A program made the translations under genes and the position numbers. Below the pieces are notes generated by a model, which saw only the letters and a list, made by a program, of their open reading frames with translations, did not search any database and had not been told where the DNA came from. Of a DNA stretch of 64,000 nt, positions 24,477 through 36,700 are shown one piece after another (the stretch's first letter is position 1; every line of letters starts with the position of its first letter). The DNA lies in the NCBI RefSeq assembly GCF_020283565.1, contig NC_060064.1, positions 7,864,266-7,928,265 of the forward strand. The letters are read 5' to 3'. The stretch comes from Trifolium pratense. Lineage: Eukaryota > Streptophyta > Magnoliopsida > Fabales > Fabaceae.

Positions 24477-25040
24477 TAGGCATGACAATGGGGCGGGGCG
24501 GGGACGAGTTTTGTCCTCCCCAAACCCAAACCCATCCCAAATTCGAGCGGGGATAAAAATGATAACCCCAAACTCATATCTAACGGGGATTGGGTATCCT
24601 CATCGGGTTTCGGGTATCCCCATTACGCCTCTTTTCACATGAATTTAGATTATATTTTAGTATTTTTTTATTAAAAAAAAAAGTTAAATGTCCAAAATTA
24701 TATTCTCTCAACAATATTTTTTTAAACAAAGAAAAAAGAAATAGGGAAAATGGTTTGTTTAATACTCAAATTAAAATAAAAAATAAATATATGAACGTAA
24801 TTTAAGAGATTGTTTAAGCGTTTCTAATTTAAAAGAGGTGAAATCTAATTTTTAGTATAAGCGGGGCGGGTTTGGGGACGGGTTCAGGGTGGGTATCAAT
24901 GTACCAATTACCCGCCCCAAACCCATCTTTTGAAATCGGGGAAAACCCAAACCCAAACCCAGTTAAACTCGGGGTTTCCCCGTCAAAGTGGGTATGGTTT
25001 GGGTGGATACCCGCGGGTATGAGTTTTATTGCCATGCCTA
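24477..25040. mobile_element. hAT-like MITE with 8-bp target duplication
   Basis: AAAATAAG flanks the element on both sides (24469-24476 and 25041-25048). The ends are TAGGCATGACAATGGGGC and, inverted, TAGGCATGGCAATAAAAC. The subterminal regions are rich in G or C runs ('ggcggggcgggg', 'aaacccaaaccc') and the middle is AT-rich. No transposase is encoded. Length 564 bp. Confidence 0.85.
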
Positions 25041-25287
25041 AAAATAAGGTTTGCCAAGTCAATCAGTTAGCAAAACATATTGTAAATTTAAGTAAAAACA
25101 AGGGAATTCAAACATCCTGTCAATTAGTTAGCAAAAATATATGTTGTAAATTTAAGCAAAACATATTGGCATTGATGAATTCAAACATAATGTTTTCCAA
25201 AGGGCATATCTGCAAACATTATGAAGATTAAGTAAGAAAACACCATGAATGTTGAGGTTTTAGGGTTATAGCAGTGCATGCCCTAGT

Positions 25288-25419
25288 CCTAGTGAGTTTA
25301 ACTCAGTTGGTAGAGATATCACACTATATGTGCAGGAGTCCGAGTTCGAATCTAGAACACTCCACTTATTCACTTTTAAAGGTGAATTTTCTAACCACTA
25401 GGCTACTTAACAAAAAAAA
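25288..25419 (+). repeat. tRNA-derived SINE (family 1), plus strand
   Basis: Head 'gtttaactcagttggtagag' is a near-canonical tRNA box A and 'gagttcgaatc' a box B. The body contains 'cacttattcacttttaaagg' and the copy ends 'ccactaggctacttaac' followed by nine A. Confidence 0.85.
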
Positions 25420-25525
25420 AGTGCATAGAACAACCATTCTCAAGGACATATTTAAGGAGATTGCCTAATCCCCTTCTTCGATGGTTATAAAGTGATGTAC
25501 AACCCTGTAGTCATGTCCATGTTAT

Positions 25526-25780
25526 GATGTTTTCTCTTCCCCCTCCCATGAATCTTTTATACCCCCAATATTCCAATTTTGCCCTTGCAGAAAAATCCGG
25601 TTCGCAGAAACCGAATTTTTTCTAGTGCAAATTTAGAGTAAATTTCGGTTTTTAGAAACCGAAATTTGTTTTCAAGGCAAAAAAAAACTTCGATTTCTAC
25701 AAACCGAAGTTTTTTCAAGGGCAAAATTTAAAATTCAAGGGGGATAAAAGATTTATGGGGGGTGGGAAGAGAAAACATCT
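25526..25780. mobile_element. MITE with three internal hairpins and 8-bp target duplication
   Basis: CATGTTAT flanks both ends (25518-25525 and 25781-25788). Ends GATGTTTTCTCTTCCCC and inverted AGATGTTTTCTCTTCCCA extend inward into a long TIR. The core has three successive hairpins built on the AAACCGAA/TTCGGTTT stem (about 25597-25620, 25651-25675 and 25686-25715). Confidence 0.75.
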
Positions 25781-25788
25781 CATGTTAT

Positions 25789-26088
25789 TGTTCTTCGACT
25801 TCAATCAAAATGACTAATACCTTATCCAACAAAGTTTTTTGAGTGTTAGCGATCACTAAACTCTTAAAAAAAGTGTGTTTAAATCCACGTAAGTATTTGA
25901 TAAAATTAGATCCATTCACACGTGAAGATACAATTTTTCAACCTCAAAGAAAACACACGTGAAAATTCAAATTCATTTTTTTTATTAATACCACTACTAA
26001 GTTACTACCAGTAAAAAATATGCACCGTTCAATTTTAATGGAATTATGTCGAGTTTAAGTTTATTCTATTTATCTATTCTTAATTTTT
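25789..26088. other. Short gene-free spacer
   Basis: No features beyond AT-rich sequence. Confidence 0.4.
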
Positions 26089-26235
26089 TTGTTGAGTTTT
26101 ACCACTAGTTTTATCTGGTCCGGAGGTCAGTTATGACATCAAATGATTTCAGCCTTCTCCCGATTGCAGAGGATCGAACTGTGATCCTTCCTACCAAGTT
26201 CAATGTCAATCACAACTGAACAAACTAACGATTAA
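26089..26235 (-). repeat. tRNA-derived SINE (family 2)
   Basis: On the minus strand 'gttagtttgttcagttgtgatt' is the tRNA-like head (box A) and 'cagttcgatcctc' the box B. The body ends 'ccggaccagataaaactagtgg' before an A run. It is collinear with the better copy at 47545-47705. Confidence 0.7.
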
Positions 26236-26620
26236 TATATATTCTTAATTTATTGTCATTTACGAGAAAAATAGACACATGTAGAAAATTATTGTGACTT
26301 ATTAGTAGGGTCTACTTATTAAAGTAGATCTCACTAATACACCACTTACATATATCTCTATCGGGAATTGATTATCTCAAGAGAAAGAAACATATAAAAA
26401 TTTAGAGAAAATGAATTTAAATGATGTTAGGTTATACTTTATTCTCTCAAGTGTGAGTGTAAATCACACTTGAGAGAATTCATTCTCATCTCTATCTCAA
26501 ATGAACAATAAATAATCATAAATGAACAATAAATAAATTATAGATACATACATGTAGCAAACTTAAACTCAAAATTATTACATTAACATTTGAAATATGC
26601 ATTTTAGTAGTAGTAATTTA

Positions 26621-26928
26621 CTCCATCCGTTTCAAAATGTAAGTCATTTTTGGAAAAAACAATTGTATCAAAATATAAGTCGTTTTACAATATCAATGTA
26701 TAATTATTGTTGATCTTCCAAAATTACCCTTTTTATTATCTTTTTTCATATTTTGTTTTAGTTTTCCCATGCATGTTTTTACTCATATAAGTGAGAGAGA
26801 AATGAAAAGTTACTATTAAGTCTTTTTTTCTTTTACAAATCTTTTAAATGTTATGTGAAGAGCAGAAGAGAAAAAAATTATAATTTTTTACAATATTCAC
26901 AAAAATTAGCAATTTGAAACGGAGAGAG
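26621..26928. mobile_element. Stowaway-type (Tc1/mariner) MITE
   Basis: Ends CTCCATCCGTTTCAAA and inverted CTCTCTCCGTTTCAAA are the classic Stowaway terminus, and the element sits between TA dinucleotides (26619-26620 and 26929-26930). Length 308 bp; no coding capacity. A second partial terminus (ctccatccgacc) begins at 26941. Confidence 0.85.
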
Positions 26929-27296
26929 TAATAATAATACTCCATCCGACCTTAATTATATTAAAATTTCACTTTTTTTTTTTTTTTATTGTTTTGCACT
27001 TGCAGTAGTAATCTTGAATTCCACCAAATTAATAATCCGGGTGAACAAAAACCACCCGCCAAATTCCGAGACCATAAAAACCGGAACCGAAAAGGCACCT
27101 TTTACAACAAGACACGTGTACAACGTAGTGGTAAATGTAAATAAACACGCTACTATGGCCCACCATAACCACAGTCCTTCGTTCTTCTTCGTGTGTGTCA
27201 CATTTTTTTCCATCACCACTCTTCCTCTTCCTCCGCACGTCATTTTCATTCTCATTCTCTCTCTCTTTTCTTTACCTTAATCAATTAAACATATAC

Positions 27297-27737
27297 GGTT
27301 TCTCTTTCTCCTTTCCCAACACATTTTCCATTTTTCTGTATAAACTTTTTTTTTTTTTTGGTTAATAATAACAAAATTTCATAAATACCCTTATAGTACA
27401 TGTGCCACTTGATCAAATCAAGAAGGAGTTAGTAAGTTGAATAGACTCATATTCTTCAAATCAATGCATAGGGTTTCTTTTTGAGTTAGTTATTCCATTT
27501 GTTTTGTTTGATTTTTGAGAAATCAATCACTATGATCTAGTAAAGAGTAAGAGGTAACAAATTTGTTGTTTATATGATTAGTGTTGTTTAAGGTTTCTAA
27601 AATAAGCAAAAGTTTGAGTATGATGATGTTTGATAAGGTTTTTGTGTTTTCAGGTGTTCTGTGGTTGCTTGAAAATTAATCTTAAAGAGTACGAGATTGT
27701 TGTTTGTGAGATGAAAGCTCGGAATCTTGTCGCTGAT
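27297..27737 (+). promoter_or_regulatory. 5' leader exons of the MOM1-like gene
   Basis: A leader exon probably ends at 27553 (AAGAG|GTAACA). After a 100-base intron with a TTTTCAG acceptor, the next exon (27654-27737) contains the ATG at 27711. The start of transcription is not defined; pyrimidine-rich sequence at 27260-27320 is the likely region. Confidence 0.5.
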
Positions 27738-30700
27738 GTAGGTTTTGTGATCCTTTTACTTTCTTCTCTTCTAATGCTGCTGCTTAGTTTCTTTTGATTT
27801 GGCTTTTTTTTTTTTTTTTTTTTTTTTTTTGTTTTTTTGAGATTGTCTAAATGTACAAAGTATAGTTGGTATTTGACACTGACACGTCGACATGGGTAAT
27901 GATTTGAGAAAATATAAAATCAAATGTAACCATTTGTGTCGGTGTCGGTGTCGTCAGTGTAAGACACCGGACATAGCATTCCTTAGGATGATATATGCCG
28001 AGGTTAGTTGTCCGTCTCTATTTTGGGGATTTGGATCTTCTAAGGTGAGAAAAGCATGGGTTGATATTGATTTGTTCATTTGCTTGAGATATCATGAAAT
28101 CTGAACACACGACATCAGAGAATGTTTTATTTTCATTGGTATTATATTCTATTCTGTATGAACTTCACATTTTTATAATGTCTTTTAGTTTAAGGACAAA
28201 TTTTACAATGTGATGCTCTTTAATGTTTTTCGTGAAAAGGTTTTTGAAAACCACAGTTTCTATTCCACTGAAGTATACCATTTTTTACTTATTATCACTC
28301 ACTTTACGTTCTAAAGTGAGTTTGCTGATTTTAGAGGAGTCAAATCCCTGTTTTGAGGTGAAGAATTGCATTGTTTTCACATTTATTTATAAGTGGCTGC
28401 GTTGATTTGAACTTATACATGTTGATAGGATGGAAGGGATTCCTATTCAAGGCATGGCAAAGATTTGACTAAAGAATATAAAGATAACACAAGGGTGGAT
28501 CATCGTGGGGAAAATGGAAAAGGTGACGGGGAAGTTGTATGTCACAAGTGTTTGCGTGGAGGAACGCTCTTGTGAGTTTCTTCAATTCAGCTCGTTGTAG
28601 TTTAAGCCCTTTTCACCTTATAATCCTATGCTCTTTTCCTTCATAAATGTTTTGCTACTTGGGAATTTATTTATTGCCTTTTCCTCCATGATGGTGACAT
28701 GCTTGTAAACACTCTGAACTGGTTGTGGATATTTTTATCTCTAGCATTTTTTATATTAACAGCAGTTCTGTGTGTTTCCCATAATCTTACTGGACATTTG
28801 ATATATTACACAGTGCTATCATATATACTTTGATAATGATCATGTTGAGTAAATCTTTTTCGATTTCATTTATTTGTGGTTTTCACAATGTATTAGTAAT
28901 AGTCACTTCTGGTCAACATGAAACACTTACTATTGACTATGGTCATGTACGGTCAATATGAGACATTTGTTTTCACAATGTATTAGCCACTTCTGGTCAA
29001 CATGAGACATTTGTTTTAAATTAACTTAAGAATTATGTATTTAGACACTGTATGTTTTTGTTGTTTCCTTTTGTTTATTGACTTGAAAGTTGAAACTATA
29101 TTTTAGGCACTGTTGTGGTAAAGGGTGTAAAAGGAGGTATCACCCGTCTTGTTTGGATCTTCCTCTCAAATTTCTTCCTATTGGGTTTTGGCATTGTATT
29201 CGGTGCGTGAAGAAAAAAATAAAGCTTGGGGTGCATTCCGTTTCTGAAGGGGTAGAATCCATATGGGATTCCCGAGAAGTGGTTCCAAAAGATGAAGGTA
29301 TGGTTTGTAAAAATTTGCTCACCTACCCTAAACTTTACTAATATTTTTCATGGATAGATTAGATCGTAAATTTGATTATTGATTATAAGTTTATAACTTG
29401 GTGCCAGTGATCCAAAGAGAGTACTTTGTCAAGTATCAGGGCCTCGCTCATGCTCACAACTGTTGGATTCCAGAAAAGCAAATGCTTATTGAAGCTCCAA
29501 AGCTTTTGGAAAAATATAAGAAGAAACAACAGGTTAGTAAAGTGAACAGGCAAAAATACAAGAGAGGTTGAATTAAGTTTTCTTAACTTAATTTTTTTTT
29601 TCTCAATGGCAGAGTGTTAAGTTAGACTGGACAAATATATTAGATCGTCGTGTCAGTATAAGACATAACTATGAAAATGTGATAGGACACAAATAAGGGT
29701 CTTATCAGGTTTGTGTAAATATAAACTGATAGTTATGACAAATTTTATAAAAGGAAACTTGGGCAGAAGGATACAACTAATCATACCATTATAGGTATGT
29801 TTCCTTATTCGGCGAGGGAAGAGAAAATAGATCTGTATCTGATTGATTAAATAGAAGAATGTTCCCTGCCATTGTTTTTTTATGGATTGATTTTAGTAGT
29901 CACCCTACTTGGGAGATTCTAGGTGTCTCGAATTACCTAGCTTATCTTTATATTTTCTGTATTTTATCATTCAATCTTATAGTGTAATTCAGCCCTAGAA
30001 TCACTTGATTCTATTGGATTATCAATATAACAACAATTGCTTTTCTGCTCTATATTTGTCCTAATGTTTAATCCTAATCGAGATCGTGTCCTATCAATTG
30101 GTATCGAGAGCCTCGGTTACAATCCAAAATCCAATCATCGAATAGAGAAACGTGTTGATGCGTTAGAACAGAGGATGAGCAAGGCTGAAGTTGCAGTTGA
30201 GCAGCTTCGTCAGATGGTGTTAGAACAACAATCACGACCACCAGTCACGGTGGAGCAGATTCGCGAGCTCATTCGAGAGGAACGGGATCGCCGTAACCGT
30301 CGGCGGCGGCGACCACGGGGAAGAGTGCAATACTATCATGAAGAGGAGGAATGGAGCGATAATAATTCGTGGTCGTGGGACTCACCTCAACCACCGCAAA
30401 TTGATGGTGGTAACGATAGATTCTATGACGTCAAGGAAGAAACTCACCTCAACAAATCTGAGTATCAGCCTGAAATAGCAGTGAAGGCATCTGAAACTGC
30501 AGTGAAGGTAATGGCAGAGCACATGAGAGTGTGTGTCACAGAGAATCACACGAGTGTGACCGATAAAACGCCGGGTTCACTTGCCAAGGTATTTCCCAAG
30601 CCAAAATCACTTGATCCACCTTCACCAGAATCAAACCCTTCAGAATTGTGGGATTCCGATCGACCTACAACAACACTAGTACGACGAGTCCCGCCACCCA

Positions 30701-33700
30701 AACCTCCGGTGGGCGATTTGCTTGCGATGGCCGGAAAATTCCAAATCATTCAAGCGCCGGTAGCGCACACACAACTACTAAAGCCAGAATCATCGGATTC
30801 CAACCAATCTGTGATGATTCTTCCACGGTGAGTTCCGCTACCTAAACCGCCAGATCCGGAAAACTATGGTGATGGGAAAGGGTTGTTTTCCAAGCTACCA
30901 CCACAGTCGGAGTCACTGGCCACCGATTCAAGGGCTGGATTAGAACCACTGAAGCAGGCCCAGGATAAGGTTAATTTGTTGATTAACCCAAGTTCTCAAA
31001 AAATACAAGTCACACACATGCTGCTCTTATTAACTAGTGGGTTTGCACAACAAGGGGTATGTGGGAAAGTCTTTGAGAACGAAGAGAAAAGGTTGTGTGC
31101 ATGTATGACTTGGTGTTTGACATTTTTGACTCATCTTTTGTCATCAAATGGTGATTTTTCGGTGTTGCAAGGTGGGGGAAAATTACATGGGAATTCTTAC
31201 TATGCTGAGAGAATGTGTGAATACACGGTGATGCTCACTATCCATTTTGATGATAATCTATTTATAATTCTTGTTTTGAATGGAAGGTATATGAAAGAAG
31301 AACCAGTATCAGTACCCTTATCATTTCATACAATGAATTGTCATATGGAGAATATAGAAAGTGATTTTCTTGTGTTGCTGGACAAGCTTATAGCTTATGT
31401 CTTTGTCTTGCTACTGGGTATTATAGGATTCACAACATTTGATCCATTGGATGCTTCAAGGGAGGTTTTAATTTTCCCAGCTGACCCTATGATTGATCAT
31501 GTCCGAGCTACAGTGGATTTGAAAGAGAGGAACTTAGAGGCAGTGCGAGTGAAGTTGTGCTGCAGATTCGGTTGCTTGAAGCTGACTCAACAAGTTCTCA
31601 ACAGTGGGACCCTGGGGACCAGGTGTGGTTTTCAATTTCAACTACTATTTTACAAGGTGAATACTTGTGGAATACTGCTATAATGCTTAGGCGTTTCTTA
31701 AGCTTCAGGCGGTTGCGGTGGACAGGTGCGTTGTTCTTTGATGTCTGTATTGGTGCGACAACTATTGTTCATTTGAAAATATTCATGTTTAGTCTCTCTT
31801 ATGAACTGCAATTTGTTCAATCAAAGACTAAATTAGCAACCAGGGAGTCAAAAATGATTAGTGATGCCATTGAGTCAACAAGGAGAGATATTGTTGATTG
31901 TTCCCTTCAATGTTGCGATGGGAAGGAACCAATTTTTGGAAGTGAGCATAGAATAGATCAGTGGCCTTCTTGCATTGCATATGTACTTGTTCATTGTTAT
32001 ATTTCAAGGATCTCAAAGCATGAAAACTATAAGTTCTCAAAGATAATTGGAGTGTTAGGGGACATGTTGATCACTACCTTTGAATTCCAAGAACGGGTCA
32101 ACTTTTGCAATCAGAGTTCTCTCCAGAAATTTATGAAAATATCCAGTTCAATATTGAAATCTTCAATGAACAATGCCCAAGTCATGGCTTTAAAGGAGGT
32201 ACCAAGGTCACTAGCTTCAATCATAATTTGGAAGGATAAGTTTGTGCTCAAATTCCTTGACTTTTTGCTAGCTGTTCAGGCCATGTTCGTGAAATCCACT
32301 ACAAGTGACAAATTTATGGCGACATTCTTAATGTTTACCTGGAATCTCGGTGCTTGTTATTTAGAAAGGTTGTGTCATTTAGCCAATGAAAAAATGGTGG
32401 AACTAAATTCATCAGTGAGGATAATACCATGGGACCCAGGGAAATCTATGCTTTTATGGCTAAAGTTGTTTGTGAATGTCATTGGAAAAATTCTCTTTCA
32501 ATATATGCTTTGCTTAATTAGGCATATAGCAGATTCTCAGTCACTGCCGGAAGGTTTGCCAGAAATTTGGCGACTAGATAAGGAGCTTGAGGAGGCCTTG
32601 GACATTAGAAAGAATGAACAAATGAAGGTTGAGGTTTTGGTAAAAGGGAGGAGACTACATACCTTTCAGAATTCATGGGAGCATGTAATTGAAGTGCACA
32701 AAGAGTTCTCAGGATTCCTCCTTGAGGACAAGGAGAATTTTGAAGGGGGAGGTATTGATAGTTATGACAGATTTTATAAAAGGAAACTTGGGCAGAAGGA
32801 TACAGCTAATCATACCGTTATAGGAATGTTTCCTTATTCGGCGAGGGAAGAGAAAATAGATCTGTATCTGATTGATTAAATAGAAGAATGTTCCCTGCCA
32901 TTGTTTTTGTATGGATTGATTTTAGTAGTCACTCTACTTGGGAGATTCTAGGTGTCTCGAATTACCTAGCTTATCTTTATATTTTCTGTATTTTATCATT
33001 CAATCTTATAGTGTAATTCAGCCATAGAATCACTTGATTCTATTGGATTATCAATATAACAACAATTGCTTTTTTGCTCTATATTTGTCCTAATGTTTAA
33101 TCCTAATCGAGATCGTGTCCTATCATAAACTATTTCAAATATGTTTTTATAAAAAGTTGGTGAAGATGAATTGACTTCAATCCACAAGTTAAACGAAAAG
33201 AACATTATAGTATTATACCCTAACTCAATTATCAGTGACGGGATCCAAGAATCCGGAATCAAAAGCGAATTGTGAAAATGACACACTTTAGTATCTCCAT
33301 AGGAAGCACACTATGCATAAGACAGATAAATGAAATCTTCAGTCTTATATCTCTTTTGATGGATTGATTGTAAAATCCTTTATCATGAGACGCTTCAGAC
33401 TTTACTCTTAGTTATAACTCATTCTTAGAGATTTTTCTTAATATCAGAACGATCCACGTAAATAAGAGCTTTTCATTTTTGAAATATCATGATATGTTAA
33501 TTTAAGACCGTACATCACAAGAAATGTTAAACATACATAAGGTCAAATTTCAATTGTTTGTTCTTATAAACTTTGTTATCATCAGAACTCTTAGGTCGTA
33601 AATGAATAAATCATTTTGGTTCCAACAAAACAAATTTTTTTAGTTAGTACTTTCTTGATATGTATCTATTAAAAATATATATATTTTTTTTAATGAACGC

Positions 33701-36700
33701 CAAATTACCAGGTTGTCAGGTGGAAAAAAGATTGGAGTATACCTCACCGGTTGCTGCTAAAAAGAAAAATTGTCTTGTCAAAGCTAAATGCTCACCCTTT
33801 TGATGGAAGCGATGACAATGGTTCAGTTTGCCAATATGAATGGCTTGTGAAATGGACTGGTCTTGGTTATGATCATGTTACATGGGAGTTAGACGACGCT
33901 ATATTTTTGACATCATCTAAAGGGATTAAACTCATGGACAATTATGAAAGTCGTCAAAAGAGATCAGATGGGCTGTCAAATCCTCTTGAAGTTAAGGAGG
34001 TACTTTTTATTTAACTCGCACCTTTTTAAAAGTTTTAATTTTAGAGTTCTAGGTTTAAATTTACTTAGGCCATTCTCAGTTGCAATCTATGATACAACTA
34101 ATGAATTATCTTTAACTTCAACGAGCTAATCACTAATTTAGTTATTGAGATTGAAGGCTTCGACAATTTGGTTCCCAAATATTGTAATTCCACAATGGTC
34201 AATGAAATTGAACATCCTTAATCATATTAGTGTTTTTTGGATCAGTCAATGAAACTATCCTTACGGGACTAATGCGATCAATGATTTTCAATTTCAGGGA
34301 TCATTTTGGAATTTTGTTAATTTCAGAAACCAATTTGTTTGACTCAATTTTTCATTTAATATAGTTATGGGTAAGCATAATTTCTTTTACTTCTTGAATA
34401 AGAATTGATTTTATAATCTGAACTGGTTTTCCTGCATGCATTCAATTGAAAGTTTGTCAACTCTCCACAAACACACTTCAAACACTTGTGGCAAAATTAA
34501 AATTAAATCACTTAATTTTGTTACTTCTGAAGTTGTCAACGTGTCTTCAGTTTGGAGTAATGTATTATGATATGAATATTTCTGTAGCTTTGTTCAACTG
34601 AGTTTTACTGGGTTATATTTTAAGAAAATTGTTCGGTTACATTACATTGTGAATGAGAGAGGTATGAGGGGTTCTTTTGCATGACAACCATGTCCACAAT
34701 CAATGGGTAGGGAATAGGGACGACGATGAATTATTGTAGGTAATTATCACTAGTCTAAATTTGTTGCTTCCCGGTGCCAAATGTTTACGTTGATAACATG
34801 TCAATGTGGGAACAATTACCTATCATTTGGGATTTTAAGTCACTTATTAGAATTACAAAAATTTATTAGATGACATGTCTTTTGACTTGTTGGGAAAAAT
34901 GTAGCTCTTCGAATCTTATACAAGTATGTTTATATTTTATAGTACTGGTGTATTTCTCTAACGAGTAGTTTGTTTGACCTTGCAGGAGAGAAAAGATTCC
35001 TTTACCGAATTATCAGAGCTATCATCTGGAGATTTACCAGGATTGTATAACCAGCATTTGAGTTATGTGAACAAGCTTCGCATGTGTTGGCACAAAGGTC
35101 AGAGTGCCGTTATAGTTGATGATCAAATTGACCAGGTCATTTTTTCTCCATATACTCATGTTTTCATCTTATATTACTCGGTGCTTGTTTTCTACATTAA
35201 TTTCTCATCTCTTTAGATATTCTGTAATTAAATAAAACTTTTGATACTTGGGGTACCTTATTTAAAGAGTGTACGACTCAAAGACATGCAGGTTTAGAAA
35301 AGCTTTTTTACAATTTATTTGGGCTTATCTTAAATTTATATTAAAATAGTTATATTTCCTCTTTGATTATAGAAATAGTTTATACACAAGTGTTTATGCA
35401 CCTCTCAATCTCTTGGTTTCTAAGTGTTTTCTTTTGTAATTTTCTTGTAAGGATGCTTTATTCTCTAGCCTCGTGTTTGATAAATACCGAAAGTACAAAA
35501 CGTTGCGTAATAGCTATTATGGGAGATTTATAGCACTAGTTGTCTTATTTTTTGGTATCTCAGAGAATGGACAAGATGAATTTGTATACAACCTATTCCT
35601 CTCGCTCCAGAAACCTACCATCAAAAGGTCATCCAAAATGGCTACAAAAATCCACCTCCTGCTTCTAATAGAGAATAAGCTGCACCTAAACATCAACCTT
35701 TGGACCTTCATCTTTAATAATCATCCTAACATTGCAACTTTTACTTGTCTTGTTTTATGTTTATAGTAGAAAAAGAATTTGAACAAGTTGCTATATTAAT
35801 ATGAAGATTTGCCGTAAGAAAAATATTACACTAATTTTTTAAGTTGTCAAATGTATAACTATGAAGGCTGGAGTTTGCAATGGTTGGTGAGTTATTCAGA
35901 TTACAAAGTAGAATTTCTGATTTATTGTTAAACTACATTTGCAGGAGCGGGTTAGGAAGATGATTTTGTTTATATTATCTTTGAACTGCAATGTGAAAAG
36001 GCCTTTTCTCATCATCTCAACTTCTACTGGCCTCTCTGCATGGGAAACAGAATTCTTACATTTGGCACCATCTGCCAATCTCGTAGTTTACCATGGAGAA
36101 AAAGATGTACGCAGTAGCATCAGATCATTAGAATTTTACAATGAAGATGGTGTTTTATTTCAAATATTACTCTCATCATCTGATATTGTCGTTGAGGTAT
36201 ATTCATATATCTAATCCTACAGCTTCATTGTATAAGCAGCTTTTCAGATACAATTTGAGTTTTTTTTTTCTTTCTTTCATATTCTACAAAAAGTTTCTCT
36301 GTAACATTAATATTCTTTTTGTGCTCATTATTTTTTAATGCAATATGCAGGACTTAGATGCACTGCAATGCATTAAATGGGAAGCAATCATAATTGATGA
36401 ATGCCAGCGGCGACCCAGAATTTTAGGAAACCTTGACGATGTCAATATTCTAGCAGCTGAGATAAGGCTCCTTCTCGTTAGTGGACAAATCAAGGTTTAC
36501 CACTTGTGTTCAATAGTCAAGGCATACCACTTGTGTTCAATAGTCAAATTGATATTTTTCACCGTAATAACTTTTCTCTAATGGATTTTCAGGAAGATCG
36601 AGCTGACTATATGAAACTGCTTTCTTTACTTAAGTCTGAACATGATGAGTTACATTTCTCATCTGCAAGCATCTCCGATTTGAAGAGTCAATTGGAACAT

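Larger units (their letters stand above)
29727..33125 (+). mobile_element. Complete non-autonomous LTR retrotransposon in MOM1-like intron
   Basis: Two 370-bp LTRs (29727-30096 and 32756-33125) both begin TGATAG and end CTATCA. They are bounded by the direct repeat TAAAC (29722-29726 and 33126-33130), so this is a complete single insertion of 3399 bp. A primer-binding site matching initiator Met-tRNA (ttggtatcgagagcc) follows the left LTR, and a purine tract (gaagggggaggtat) precedes the right one. I count about 8 differences between the LTRs (around 2 percent). The interior has long open frames but no protease, reverse transcriptase or integrase core. It lies in the sense orientation in the host intron between the chromodomain exons. 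Confidence 0.93.

Noticed and set aside
23812..25419. True tRNA genes suggested by tRNA-like A and B boxes
   Set aside because: No cloverleaf with acceptor stem can be closed; the same sequence with A tails recurs, so these are SINEs.
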